Source: UBA1014 sp964344035
Lineage (GTDB): Bacteria > SAR324 > NAC60-12
DNA: 64,000 bases
Direction of reading: 5' to 3'
NCBI GenBank assembly: GCA_964344035.1
Contig: CAYFLK010000005.1
Coordinates: 35,930 to 99,929 of the forward strand
A program made the position numbers and the translations under genes. Below, in pieces: positions 27,755 to 36,351 of the stretch; the stretch's first letter is position 1, and each line of letters starts with the position of its first letter. The notes under the pieces were generated by a model. The model was given only the letters and a program-made list of their open reading frames with translations. It did not search any database and was not told the origin of the DNA.

Positions 27755-27974
27755 GGCCGTCTCCCGTGGTCGAATTCCATTCCTCGCAGATCTCCTGATC
27801 CTCTTGCACTGCGGCAAGGTAGCCTTCCTTGAGTTCCTGATTGAGGCGCTCCTCCTGCTCCCGTTCCAACTTTTCCCGGATTGCCTCCGCAATAAAAGCT
27901 GACTTGTTGCCTACATTACGCAATGGCTGCTTTAATTCCTTTGGTACGGTGATGTTCAGTCGAATACTGTGCAT
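27741..27974 (-). CDS. Ribbon-helix-helix antitoxin of the MazF pair
   Basis: A 77-residue antitoxin. The first 40 residues (SIRLNITVPKELKQPLRNVGNKSAFIAEAIREKL) form a ribbon-helix-helix DNA-binding fold; the acidic tail EQEERLNQELKEGY to the end is the expected toxin-binding part. Three direct repeats upstream (28015-28045) could be its operator. Confidence 0.85.
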   Translation of the reverse strand: MHSIRLNITVPKELKQPLRNVGNKSAFIAEAIREKLEREQEERLNQELKEGYLAAVQEDQEICEEWNSTTGDGLEEG

Positions 27975-28014
27975 GCTTCTCCTGATTATTGATCATGAAA
28001 CTGTGTGTAATATT

Positions 28015-28045
28015 ACGCATTAATTAACGCATAGAACAAACGCAT
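28015..28045 (-). promoter_or_regulatory. Candidate antitoxin operator: three ACGCAT direct repeats
   Basis: ACGCAT occurs at 28015, 28027 and 28040, spaced by 12 and 13 bases, about 40 bases upstream of the antitoxin start in an AT-rich stretch. Near one-turn spacing suits binding of several ribbon-helix-helix dimers. Based on spacing and position only. Confidence 0.4.
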
Positions 28046-28419
28046 TAACAAGTTGAATTCAGTGTTTATTTCATTTCCACCGGGGGATTAGCGGGGACCC
28101 GCGCCGGGAGTTCCGGTTTTTTATTTGTGTGGAAGTAGGTGGAGATGAAAAGGATGGAGTTCCCGAGAAAACCAGGTTCCGGGCGGATTCAAGCACGGGG
28201 TGGTTCAATCGGTTTCAGGTTTTTTTTGCTACCGTGTTCACGGCTTTTTCGGGTTCCGTCTCTTTTCCGCAGAGTTTCCGCATTAATTTCAGTTCAACAC
28301 TGAGTCGGCAGGAAACGTCTGTTGTTAATCGCTTATGAAAGTATGCTGTTTGTCTAATACACAATGAACCATGATATGTTCAGGAAGAAACAGCAAAGGA
28401 GTGTAGTTGAAATTCGATT
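28046..28419. other. Intergenic region between the mazEF-type pair and the arsenate operon
   Basis: About 370 bases without a convincing gene; a 69-codon plus frame at 28129 has no family features. It separates the divergent antitoxin promoter from the 3' end of the arr operon. No strong terminator was found. Confidence 0.35.
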
Positions 28420-29100
28420 TTAAGGAAGGAACAAAACCTGGTGGGGATTTTTGATGAAAATCGAAAGGCAATCAGCAAGGGATACATAAAACTTGTTTTC
28501 AGTACCTTCTTTGATCCTTTGACAAAAAGGAGGCACCCATTTGCGAAGAAAGTTATTTAAAAAAGAATTTTGTTTTTCCATATAATTCCTTGCCAACTCT
28601 TTATCCTTTGCTTCCAATACGGTCAACTCCTGATAAATCAGAAAACTCATGAATTCCAATTCTACCACGATATGGTCAGGCAGGTCTTTAAAGTCACTGC
28701 TTTTGGCCAGCCCTTCTTGTTCATAAGCTTTGATCACTTGCATGGTGGAATCCCCCATAACTTGTCTTCCTTCGTCTAGATAAACGGATCCATATGGAGG
28801 AGCGAGCAGGGTGTATGGACCTTTGAATAGTTGTGTGTATTCTACTTGTAGTTCTTCATCGGTATATGCATGGACACTTTTTTCTATCCGGACTGCGTTT
28901 TGGACGGCTTCCGGGCAGACCACTTTAAGGCTTTCTGACAAGTTTTCCAAAAGGTTGGTCTCTTCAAAAAGAGACTTTTCAGGGAAGTAAAAAAGTCCTG
29001 CCAGCAGACGAAAACAATTCTCTCTCTTGTTTTCGTGTAAAATCAATTCATCATTCATTTCCATAAGAATAGAGGGATGTGCTCTTTGAAAATCGAACAC
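28420..29100 (-). CDS. arrD: TorD/ArrD-type molybdoenzyme chaperone
   Basis: Cytosolic all-helical chaperone that holds the apo-catalytic subunit until molybdopterin is inserted, before Tat export. The 226 residues show the TorD-family pattern NCFRLLAGLFYFPE, YTQLFKGPYTLLAPPYGSVYLDEGRQVMGDSTMQVIKAYEQEGL, and DLPDHIVVELEFMSFL. It is the last gene of the arr operon, 18 bases after arrB. A GTG start at 29100 has AAGGGG six bases upstream; ATG codons at 29064 and 29058 are alternatives. Confidence 0.88.
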   Translation of the reverse strand: MFDFQRAHPSILMEMNDELILHENKRENCFRLLAGLFYFPEKSLFEETNLLENLSESLKVVCPEAVQNAVRIEKSVHAYTDEELQVEYTQLFKGPYTLLAPPYGSVYLDEGRQVMGDSTMQVIKAYEQEGLAKSSDFKDLPDHIVVELEFMSFLIYQELTVLEAKDKELARNYMEKQNSFLNNFLRKWVPPFCQRIKEGTENKFYVSLADCLSIFIKNPHQVLFLP

Positions 29101-29118
29101 ATCCCCTTGAAATTGTGA

Positions 29119-29973
29119 TTAAGCTAATTTAGCCTGCGGCTGGAAGTCTCTAATATAGAAGACATTCGGCGAGGTTCCTTTTTCCCCTTCTTTGAGAAAT
29201 TCACCTTTGGCGTTTTTAAGACGCTTTGGCTTATATTTCTTCAGAAGTTTGCTGACTTCACTGTTGGGATCGTTTCGATCCCCAAAAATCCTTGCATTTG
29301 CAGGACAAGAAACCACACAATAGGGATCCATCCCTTCTCTGACTCTGTGAATACAAAAATTACATTTTTCGACCCAGCCATCTGATCGCACTGCTGCTAA
29401 TTTCCCCCTGCCTCTTGACTTCTGCCCCGCTTCGGGCTTCATCCGGTCTCGGAACTCATAATCATTTTTATGAGGAGGAAGCGACTTTGCCATCTCAACC
29501 ACTTGGGCCGGGGAAGAGGTCCCGCCTTGAATCAGTTCAGACTTGTCTTGATGGAATGAATGGGGTTCAACACCCGGTTCATTAAAGCTGATCACACTGT
29601 ATTGATCTCCCGACTTATAAACATCCGCCGAACTGTAAGGGCAAGAATTTTCCGGTTCAAAGCATTTTCTGCATTGAATGCAGTAACGATAATTATACAT
29701 TGTGATGCCATCTTCTGTTTTGTACAGTGCCTTCGGTTCCGGACAACCTTTGAGGCACGCAGGTTCATCACAGTGATTACAGAGCACAGGAATTGAGGCA
29801 TATTTGACATTGGGGAACTTACCCTTTGTATTTATGGCATAATCTGCCCAGTTGAAGGTATGACCATTTTTCCTGCCTTGTGTGTTATTTTCGGTTTTGC
29901 ATGCAATCGCACATGCGCCGCACCCAGAACACTTCTGCAGGTCGATGACCATTGCATATCTTACTTTTGCCAT
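29119..29973 (-). CDS. arrB: Arsenate reductase iron-sulfur subunit
   Basis: Electron-transfer subunit of respiratory arsenate reductase with four 4Fe-4S clusters. Motifs in order: CSGCGACAIACKTENN, CNHCDEPACLKGCPEP, CIQCRKCFEPENSCPY, and CNFCIHRVREGMDPYCVVSCPANARIFGD. The N-terminus and the VFYIRDF end resemble ArrB of Shewanella; at 284 residues it is longer, with an inserted lysine-rich segment at about 160-200. There is no signal peptide, as expected for co-export with ArrA. It starts 18 bases after arrA with an AAGGAGA site. Confidence 0.92.
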   Translation of the reverse strand: MAKVRYAMVIDLQKCSGCGACAIACKTENNTQGRKNGHTFNWADYAINTKGKFPNVKYASIPVLCNHCDEPACLKGCPEPKALYKTEDGITMYNYRYCIQCRKCFEPENSCPYSSADVYKSGDQYSVISFNEPGVEPHSFHQDKSELIQGGTSSPAQVVEMAKSLPPHKNDYEFRDRMKPEAGQKSRGRGKLAAVRSDGWVEKCNFCIHRVREGMDPYCVVSCPANARIFGDRNDPNSEVSKLLKKYKPKRLKNAKGEFLKEGEKGTSPNVFYIRDFQPQAKLA

Positions 29974-29991
29974 GACTCATTCTCCTTTAGA

Positions 29992-32523
29992 TTAGATTTT
30001 TTCTATTTTGACGCCAGTAAACCCGCCGTTTCTTACCGTACTTCCACTAAGCCGATCATAGTCATCAGGCATCAGTAAATTGTTGCTGCCACCTCTGGGG
30101 ATCGCATCATGATAATCCATGGCAGCAATCCTTCCGTATGCCCAGTGTCCCTGTCCAAAGCATTTTGCCACAGTACCAGGACGCACACCTTCCCAGAGAT
30201 GCGCATTGGCTGTTATGCTTGCGACCGTCGAAGTCACTTTAATCGGATCACCGTCTTTAATGCCCAATCTTGAGGCATCGTCAGGATTGATCTGCAACAC
30301 ATCATCCCAGCTCTTGTCACCTACATCGATTTTCTTGAACTCATAATACCAAGTCACATTTTGACTTCTTCCTTCTCGATTGAGCTTTGATTTGAAATCA
30401 ATGAAGTCAAACGGATATTCTTTCAGGCTTCCATGTCGGTATGCGGCCTCATAGTGAGGAACAAATGCCAGTTCCCCTCTTGCCTCATATTTGGCTGTTT
30501 CAAGAATATCGTCCACACTCGTTTTGTGTTTCTTGGCATGGGTTTCAAGGGCTTTCTTGAGAGTTTCAGAATAGAATTCAAACTTCTTGGAAACCGTCTT
30601 GAATTTACCCCCCCAACGCTTCTTATATTTATAAGGGGATGAATTCCACATACCGCGGCTCGTGAATTCCTGCCAACCATTGATCTTATCGCCACCAACA
30701 TCTTTTTTACCGTCCCACAACGGCGCCGTCTGAATTTTCAGATTGTATTCTGTAAACTCCAGGCCGTTCGTTGGCATTTTCCCTGATTCAGGATCTTTGT
30801 ACTCCTTCTGGAAATAATCCAGCAGGTTCGAAAATCCCCTCTCTTTGAGCTTCTCTGCAATCAACCAGGGAATCTCTGTCTCATCCATTTTCACATCCCA
30901 CAAGGGTTTGACAACAGGTAGAATCAGAGTAGCGGTCGCATATCGATTGGCTTTGGTTTTGACGAAACCCAGCTTTTCGTACTGGGTGATTGCCGAGGGC
31001 AGGACAATATCGGCATACTGAGTCATTTCCGACGCGTTGGTGGTAATGTGGGCGAAGAACGGGATTTTCTCCATTGCTTTTTCCCACCGCTCTGCTCCGG
31101 TGCATGAGAAGGTGAAGTTGTTCATGTAGCCAATGGCCACTTTGATGTCATAGGGATCACCTTTCAAGAGCGCATTGGCGGTATTGTTGGTCACCACACC
31201 ACCACCGGATTTTCCTTTTTTCAGGGCAGGAAATTCCTTGTAGCCTCTCTGGTCGATCTTCTGCATCTTCGAGTGTTTTTTAGCCAGCTTGTCCTGATAT
31301 TTACTGAATTTAGGAATCTTTTTCACAGGTATCTTGGCGGTTGCTAAGACACCTCCTTCATGGTCAATACTGCCGAGAAGCCCACTCAGTGCATGAATGC
31401 CCATCGCAGTGTAACCCCCCCTCACGTGCATTGCGGCTCCAGGACCGAGCCAAACCACAACATGTGGCGCGGCTTTTCCCATGCCCCTTGCGACACGCAA
31501 AATCTGCTCTTCGGGGATAAGAGTGATCTTTGCCGCCCATGCGGGAGATTTGTCCTTCAGTTCAATATTCCACCATTTCACAAGCCCATGGGATTCCTTT
31601 TCTGCAAAGGCGGATTCATCAACTTTCTTACCTTCCTGAAAAAGATTTTTCCCATCTTTGAAATCTCCCACAAACTCTTTGTTCCAAAGCCCTTCTGTAA
31701 GCAGCACATGGGCAATGGCGCTGGCAAGAGCCCCATCTTCTCCGGGTTTGATCGGCAGCCACTCATGAGCTTTGACCGCAGAAGAGTGGAGTTTGGGGTC
31801 AACAACAGCAATCGTGCCATTATCGAGCATGTCCCCAAACCTTTTAATGGTTGCTGGTATCATCCGATTGCTGCTGAGCGGATCGCATCCCCATATCAAC
31901 GCATACTTGGTATTAGAAAGGTCATAATCACGATAACCCCAGTTCCCGGCAGTGAAAAAGGAACCAAATTTTTCAGCTTCCGCACAGATGGCACTGTGGG
32001 AGATACCGTTTGGAGATCCAAAGACTTTGGGGAGGGCGCCATAAATAGAATCTCTCATGTAAGAATACCTTCCACGCATGAGCAGGAATTTTTCAAGTTC
32101 CCCATTTTTCCTCAGCTCCATCATTCTATCTGCCACCGTATTAAGAGCTTCGTCCCAGGTAATCGGGACGAATTTGGGGTCCACTCCCTTGCCTTTAATC
32201 GGATTGGTTCTCTTCATTGGCACCTTGACCCGGTCAGGATCATACAGCTGTTGTAAGGACAAATGTCCTTTGGAACAAAGTACTCCATCATTCTGTTTAG
32301 AATACCGATTTCCTTTTACCTTGACGGCTCTTCCATTTTGCACAAAAACTTCGGCTGGACACCATGTGGTGCAGCCTTGACAGGAAGTTGGCAACCAACT
32401 TCCTTCTTCGGAAGCAGCAGATGTTTGTGCCATTGCAAGGGCATTGAATATCGGCCCATTGAAAGCAATCACGGCACCGGATGCACCTGCAGCCCTCAAA
32501 AAATCTCTTCTTTTGATGATCAT
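29992..32523 (-). CDS. arrA: Respiratory arsenate reductase, catalytic molybdopterin subunit
   Basis: Periplasmic DMSO-reductase-family enzyme reducing arsenate to arsenite. From the ATG at 32523 (AGGAG eight bases upstream) there is a Tat signal RRDFLRAAG, then a 4Fe-4S site CQGCTTWCPAEVF...CSKGH. The active site matches ArrA rather than polysulfide or thiosulfate reductases: RGRY, SHSAICAEAEKFG and NWGYRDYDL. The relative spacing of Arg, His, Mo-ligand Cys, Lys and Tyr equals that recalled for Shewanella ArrA (R165, H189, C193, K198, Y210). RGRY also argues against ArxA-type arsenite oxidases, which carry GRGWG-like residues there. Length of about 843 is normal. Confidence 0.93.
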   Translation of the reverse strand: MIIKRRDFLRAAGASGAVIAFNGPIFNALAMAQTSAASEEGSWLPTSCQGCTTWCPAEVFVQNGRAVKVKGNRYSKQNDGVLCSKGHLSLQQLYDPDRVKVPMKRTNPIKGKGVDPKFVPITWDEALNTVADRMMELRKNGELEKFLLMRGRYSYMRDSIYGALPKVFGSPNGISHSAICAEAEKFGSFFTAGNWGYRDYDLSNTKYALIWGCDPLSSNRMIPATIKRFGDMLDNGTIAVVDPKLHSSAVKAHEWLPIKPGEDGALASAIAHVLLTEGLWNKEFVGDFKDGKNLFQEGKKVDESAFAEKESHGLVKWWNIELKDKSPAWAAKITLIPEEQILRVARGMGKAAPHVVVWLGPGAAMHVRGGYTAMGIHALSGLLGSIDHEGGVLATAKIPVKKIPKFSKYQDKLAKKHSKMQKIDQRGYKEFPALKKGKSGGGVVTNNTANALLKGDPYDIKVAIGYMNNFTFSCTGAERWEKAMEKIPFFAHITTNASEMTQYADIVLPSAITQYEKLGFVKTKANRYATATLILPVVKPLWDVKMDETEIPWLIAEKLKERGFSNLLDYFQKEYKDPESGKMPTNGLEFTEYNLKIQTAPLWDGKKDVGGDKINGWQEFTSRGMWNSSPYKYKKRWGGKFKTVSKKFEFYSETLKKALETHAKKHKTSVDDILETAKYEARGELAFVPHYEAAYRHGSLKEYPFDFIDFKSKLNREGRSQNVTWYYEFKKIDVGDKSWDDVLQINPDDASRLGIKDGDPIKVTSTVASITANAHLWEGVRPGTVAKCFGQGHWAYGRIAAMDYHDAIPRGGSNNLLMPDDYDRLSGSTVRNGGFTGVKIEKI

Positions 32524-32626
32524 TGTGTTCTCCTTTAAAGACATTTGAATGCTTCATCTTTGGACTGCGATTAAGCAGCGCCTTTTCTTCTTGCCCTTGG
32601 TGTTAAGTGTGAATTAAATAATATTC

Positions 32627-34183
32627 CTAATTGCTGTCCGTTTGAACCATATCCATCACATCTTCAAAATGGATGATGGCGACATCCAGGAGAGAGACAG
32701 AAAATTTTTTGTTGTGAACACCTCCTCCCGCATCCACAATTCTTAAATTCTCCTGTCCATTTCTAAATAAGGCCATAGCTGCCTGATACTTGGCTGCAGA
32801 CAACTTGCCTTTTGAAGCCTCCAAAGCCTCCCATGCATCTTTTTCCAGATCACGGGTTTCCATAAAAAAATCGGCAATATCATTTTTCCATTTCTGAATC
32901 AGAACCCTTTCTTTTTCAGAATGACAACTGACGCATGATTCCGCGGTTGCTTCCTTGATCGCTCTTCCCAGTTCATCCTGTGATTCTTGGATGTGACATC
33001 CCATACAGTTCACATTGATTTGATGATGTTTCACCGGATACGGTTTCTCCATACCATAACCTCCTGTGCCGGCCAACAATTGTCTTTGATGGCGGTGCGG
33101 TTCAGCATGACATTCCCAGCAATCGGCTAATGCCGCATCGTTGTGATCAAAACCAGTTTCCCCATGCTGATGCTGTATTGTTTCATGACAGTTAAAACAG
33201 TCAGCGGTCTGTGCGGTGACATGTTCTTGATGCGCGGAAAATGGGTGGTTCCAATCCTTCATGATCGCTTGACTCTTTTCATGACAGTTGAGGCACTTCC
33301 CCTGATTTACAGCTCCATCGCCTCTTACGTTCTGAAGGTGACAACCGTCGCATGGCACATTGTTCTCTTCCAGGGTTTTATGGTTGATTGCGCTGTCTTC
33401 CGCTGGTTGTTCCGATTTTCCAGCTTTGGTCAACTGGATGATTGGTTCTTCAGGCAATTCGTGGCATAAGGAACAGTTGGCCCGCCCTTCTGCAAAGGTT
33501 GCATTTTTGAAGTGACAGAGAGAGCAACTCTGATTAGAGACCTCAAAATGCCCTTGCTCAGTCTCATTGCGATGACAGGTGGAACAGTGGAGTTCCTGAC
33601 CTTCCACCCACTTTGTCTTGTCAAAATGTGGCTTATGGGTGAAGGAAACCACTGCTTTTGTTTGGTTTGACCTTTCATACTCAATAAAATCGATCTTTTT
33701 AACCCAGTATTCTCCTTTTTCGCCTTTGCCGGTGGTGGGGTGGCAATTGGAGGTCGTGCAACTGCGATCGTCAATCCTCGGCTTTGTTCTTATAACTGAT
33801 TGCTCCATCCCCAGAACTGTTATTTGCCGTGATAGAACCTCAAGCTGGGTTTTCATAAATTCTGCCTCAGTCTCCTTCTTCTCCGCGGCAGACTTTTCAT
33901 CACTGGGAATTTGTTCATGCTCCGGGATCCTGACGGTCATCTGCTCGGGAGGGTAATGGCATTCTTCGCAGGAAACAGCCTTTTCGCCGTGTATATCCTT
34001 TTTCCAGGACTGGTATGCCTTTTTTATGATTTTGGGATAGGTCAAGACATGGCAGTAACCGCAAAAGAACTGGTTCTTTGCGGTCAGTGTTTTCCCAACA
34101 GGGGCCGTCTTGGCGGAGAGTAAAGGTGTAGTCAAAATGATCGTTGTTATCATGACCGTTGAAAATAATATGAATGTCTTCAT
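32627..34183 (-). CDS. Periplasmic 12-heme c-type cytochrome
   Basis: A 518-residue exported cytochrome with an N-terminal signal peptide (about 1-24). It has 11 CxxCH motifs plus one CTTSNCH (CX4CH), giving 12 predicted hemes. The first motif CGYCHVLTYPKI...YQSW resembles NapC/NirT heme-1 regions. A non-heme helical segment fills about residues 85-135 and the last 90. It lies between the NrfD gene and arrA, so it probably wires the membrane module to ArrAB; this role is inferred. TTG at 34186 directly precedes the chosen ATG. Confidence 0.85.
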   Translation of the reverse strand: MKTFILFSTVMITTIILTTPLLSAKTAPVGKTLTAKNQFFCGYCHVLTYPKIIKKAYQSWKKDIHGEKAVSCEECHYPPEQMTVRIPEHEQIPSDEKSAAEKKETEAEFMKTQLEVLSRQITVLGMEQSVIRTKPRIDDRSCTTSNCHPTTGKGEKGEYWVKKIDFIEYERSNQTKAVVSFTHKPHFDKTKWVEGQELHCSTCHRNETEQGHFEVSNQSCSLCHFKNATFAEGRANCSLCHELPEEPIIQLTKAGKSEQPAEDSAINHKTLEENNVPCDGCHLQNVRGDGAVNQGKCLNCHEKSQAIMKDWNHPFSAHQEHVTAQTADCFNCHETIQHQHGETGFDHNDAALADCWECHAEPHRHQRQLLAGTGGYGMEKPYPVKHHQINVNCMGCHIQESQDELGRAIKEATAESCVSCHSEKERVLIQKWKNDIADFFMETRDLEKDAWEALEASKGKLSAAKYQAAMALFRNGQENLRIVDAGGGVHNKKFSVSLLDVAIIHFEDVMDMVQTDSN

Positions 34184-34228
34184 CAACCCTCTCTCCTCAA
34201 GTAAAAAAAATGGAACCAGATACCTATT

Positions 34229-35491
34229 TCATGGAATCTCCTCCTCGATGGGCAAGAATTGAACACCCAAGGTATATGTCAAGAAAAGTAAGCCAAAAAT
34301 CCCTGCGATGACTAATATCTCCATTAATACTGGAAAGAATGAAGGCACCAAAACCAGAGCATCCTTACCCATGGGACTAAACATGGGGTAAACTTCTCCT
34401 ACTACCAAAAAATCAAATCTCATAACAAATACTCCTATGAGAACCATAATAGATGCTGCAAGCAAACCGCTGATGTTCTTCTTGTTAGCGGCATAAAGCA
34501 GAATGATGATTGGAACCACTGACCCTATTGCAATCTCAAAGAGCCAGAAAGGCATGCTGAATGGTCCATTCAATAATAACATTATAGATTTGGCTTTAGT
34601 CGGATTCAAAAGTCCAAACCCTAATTTATAAGAAGTAAAGAGAAGTCCTATGCACAAAAGCAGGGCAAATATTTTACCCATTTCAAACAGGAGTTTTTTA
34701 AGTTTTCCGGTTATCTCTTTGCCTTTTACTTTATAACTAATGATAGTTGCACTTATCAGCCATGCATAACCACAAAACGCTGCCGAGAAGAGGAAGTAAA
34801 TAGGATAATACGGGCCATACCAGAACGCTCTTGCCTCCGTATGACCGAATACCGCGCCAAGGGTGTTATGTGCTGAGAGTCCGAATATAAGAGCTAAAAC
34901 TCCCGCGAACCGTGCCCATTTATGATCTTTCTTTAGTGATTCCGGAGATTCATCGGTTTTCCTTGCAACCATCAAACTATAGATTTTCTGTTTCAGACCT
35001 GTTGCCCTATTGGCGGTTTTTGCCAGCCCCACCCTTGCCAGGAACCAGTACTCAACAGCAATGAACAAAATATAAAAGGAGTAAAACGCCCCCATCCACC
35101 AGATGGCTGAACGGAAATTGGGAGTTATTATATTATAAACTAATGCCCTTTCAGGATGTCCCAAATGAATGACTATGGAAGTCATTCCAAAAATAATTGT
35201 TATTAAGGCAAGGAATACGCATCGTTTGCTGATAAGTTCATATCTCCTCATGCCGAATACATGACCAAGGGAGGATACTATGCATAATCCTGTGCTTGAT
35301 ACAACAAGAAAGACATAATTTGACACCATCATTGCCCATGGAATTCTAATCGAAAATTCCAGAATCTCCTGGCTTATCAGCAAGGACATTAAATGAGCGT
35401 ATCCACCAAGAACCATAAGAGCAATTAGTGAACTTATCCAAATATAGTATGCGGATGACTTTGTATTTCCTGACTGAATCGCACTTTCCAT
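34229..35491 (-). CDS. NrfD/PsrC-family quinone-interacting membrane protein
   Basis: A 420-residue integral membrane protein with about ten helices, no heme motif, and the family traits WMGAFYSFYILFIAVEYWF and FGLSAHNTLGAVFGHTEARAFWYGPYYP. NrfD-type subunits exchange electrons between (mena)quinol and an adjacent iron-sulfur protein. It starts eight bases after the HybA-like FeS gene. In this operon it could play the part of ArrC, or of CymA in Shewanella. Confidence 0.88.
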   Translation of the reverse strand: MESAIQSGNTKSSAYYIWISSLIALMVLGGYAHLMSLLISQEILEFSIRIPWAMMVSNYVFLVVSSTGLCIVSSLGHVFGMRRYELISKRCVFLALITIIFGMTSIVIHLGHPERALVYNIITPNFRSAIWWMGAFYSFYILFIAVEYWFLARVGLAKTANRATGLKQKIYSLMVARKTDESPESLKKDHKWARFAGVLALIFGLSAHNTLGAVFGHTEARAFWYGPYYPIYFLFSAAFCGYAWLISATIISYKVKGKEITGKLKKLLFEMGKIFALLLCIGLLFTSYKLGFGLLNPTKAKSIMLLLNGPFSMPFWLFEIAIGSVVPIIILLYAANKKNISGLLAASIMVLIGVFVMRFDFLVVGEVYPMFSPMGKDALVLVPSFFPVLMEILVIAGIFGLLFLTYTLGVQFLPIEEEIP

Positions 35492-35499
35492 ATTTTCTT

Positions 35500-36351
35500 T
35501 TATTGCTCTTCCTCTTCCTCGTTTTCCTCTTCCTCTGTGCGAGAGTACATATACATCAGACCCGCAAGCAGGGAAGCACCCGAGAATCCGTATGAAGTGA
35601 TTCGCACCTTGTCAAGATCCCGATTGACAACCTTTTTGGGGGCGACAACAAGTCCGAGGTCTTCGGGAGTTGTAGAGAGAACTGTCAGGAAATCCGTACC
35701 ACCCGCCTCATGTTCGCCAAGTAGATAACCACCCACCTCATCGGTTCGCTTTCTCGCTTTAGTCAAAATCTCCTGTTTCAAACCAAAATCAAGCGCCCCT
35801 ACAGGACACGCGGCCACACATGCCGGTTTCACCCTTGGTATCCGGTCGTGGCACATGGTGCATTTTCTTGTTACCCTCTTTTCGAAATCAAACCTGGGGA
35901 CCTTGTAGGGACATGCCTGATAACAATACCTGCACCCGATACACTTGTTTTCATTTACGATTACAGGACCTTCAGGGAGTTTTGTAATCGCCTTTACGGG
36001 ACAAACACCCGCGCATGCGGGCTTTATACAATGCTGACACGCCCAATGCTGATAGTGGAGGTCTTCCCTGTTTTTTTTATCCCTTGTAAGATTAACAACC
36101 ACCCATGTTTGGCCTGTAAGTTCTGTTTCCCTGTCTGTAAGCTCCTCATCCCTGTCAATCTTGAGCTTGTTCCACCGTTTGCATGCGGACATGCATCTCT
36201 TGCATCCAATGCACTTTGTGGTGTCGTGAAGTTTCCCGTATTTCCTTGGAGATGCATCTGCGGAATCAGCACAACCTAAGGAAAGACCGATCGAAATCGC
36301 AGGAACAGATTTAAGAAACTGCCTTCTTGTTGTTGTGTTTCGACGACCCAT
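35500..36351 (-). CDS. Tat-exported 4Fe-4S protein (HybA/DsrO type) with C-terminal anchor
   Basis: A 283-residue iron-sulfur protein. A twin-arginine signal (TTRRQFLKSV, about 5-30) is followed by four cluster motifs: CIGCKRCMSACKRWN, CQHCIKPACAGVCPVKAI, CIGCRYCYQACPYKVP and CTMCHDRIPRVKPACVAACPVG. A single membrane helix near the C-terminus (YGFSGASLLAGLMYMYS) ends in a glutamate-rich tail, the layout of HybA. It is the natural partner of the NrfD protein. Its start overlaps the upstream stop (TAATG). Confidence 0.9.
   Translation of the reverse strand: MGRRNTTTRRQFLKSVPAISIGLSLGCADSADASPRKYGKLHDTTKCIGCKRCMSACKRWNKLKIDRDEELTDRETELTGQTWVVVNLTRDKKNREDLHYQHWACQHCIKPACAGVCPVKAITKLPEGPVIVNENKCIGCRYCYQACPYKVPRFDFEKRVTRKCTMCHDRIPRVKPACVAACPVGALDFGLKQEILTKARKRTDEVGGYLLGEHEAGGTDFLTVLSTTPEDLGLVVAPKKVVNRDLDKVRITSYGFSGASLLAGLMYMYSRTEEEENEEEEEQ

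Noticed and set aside
29992..32523. Polysulfide/thiosulfate reductase or ArxA arsenite oxidase instead of ArrA
   Set aside because: RGRY, SHSAICAEAEKFG and NWGYRD match ArrA active-site residues and spacing; ArxA has a different residue set at the RGRY position.
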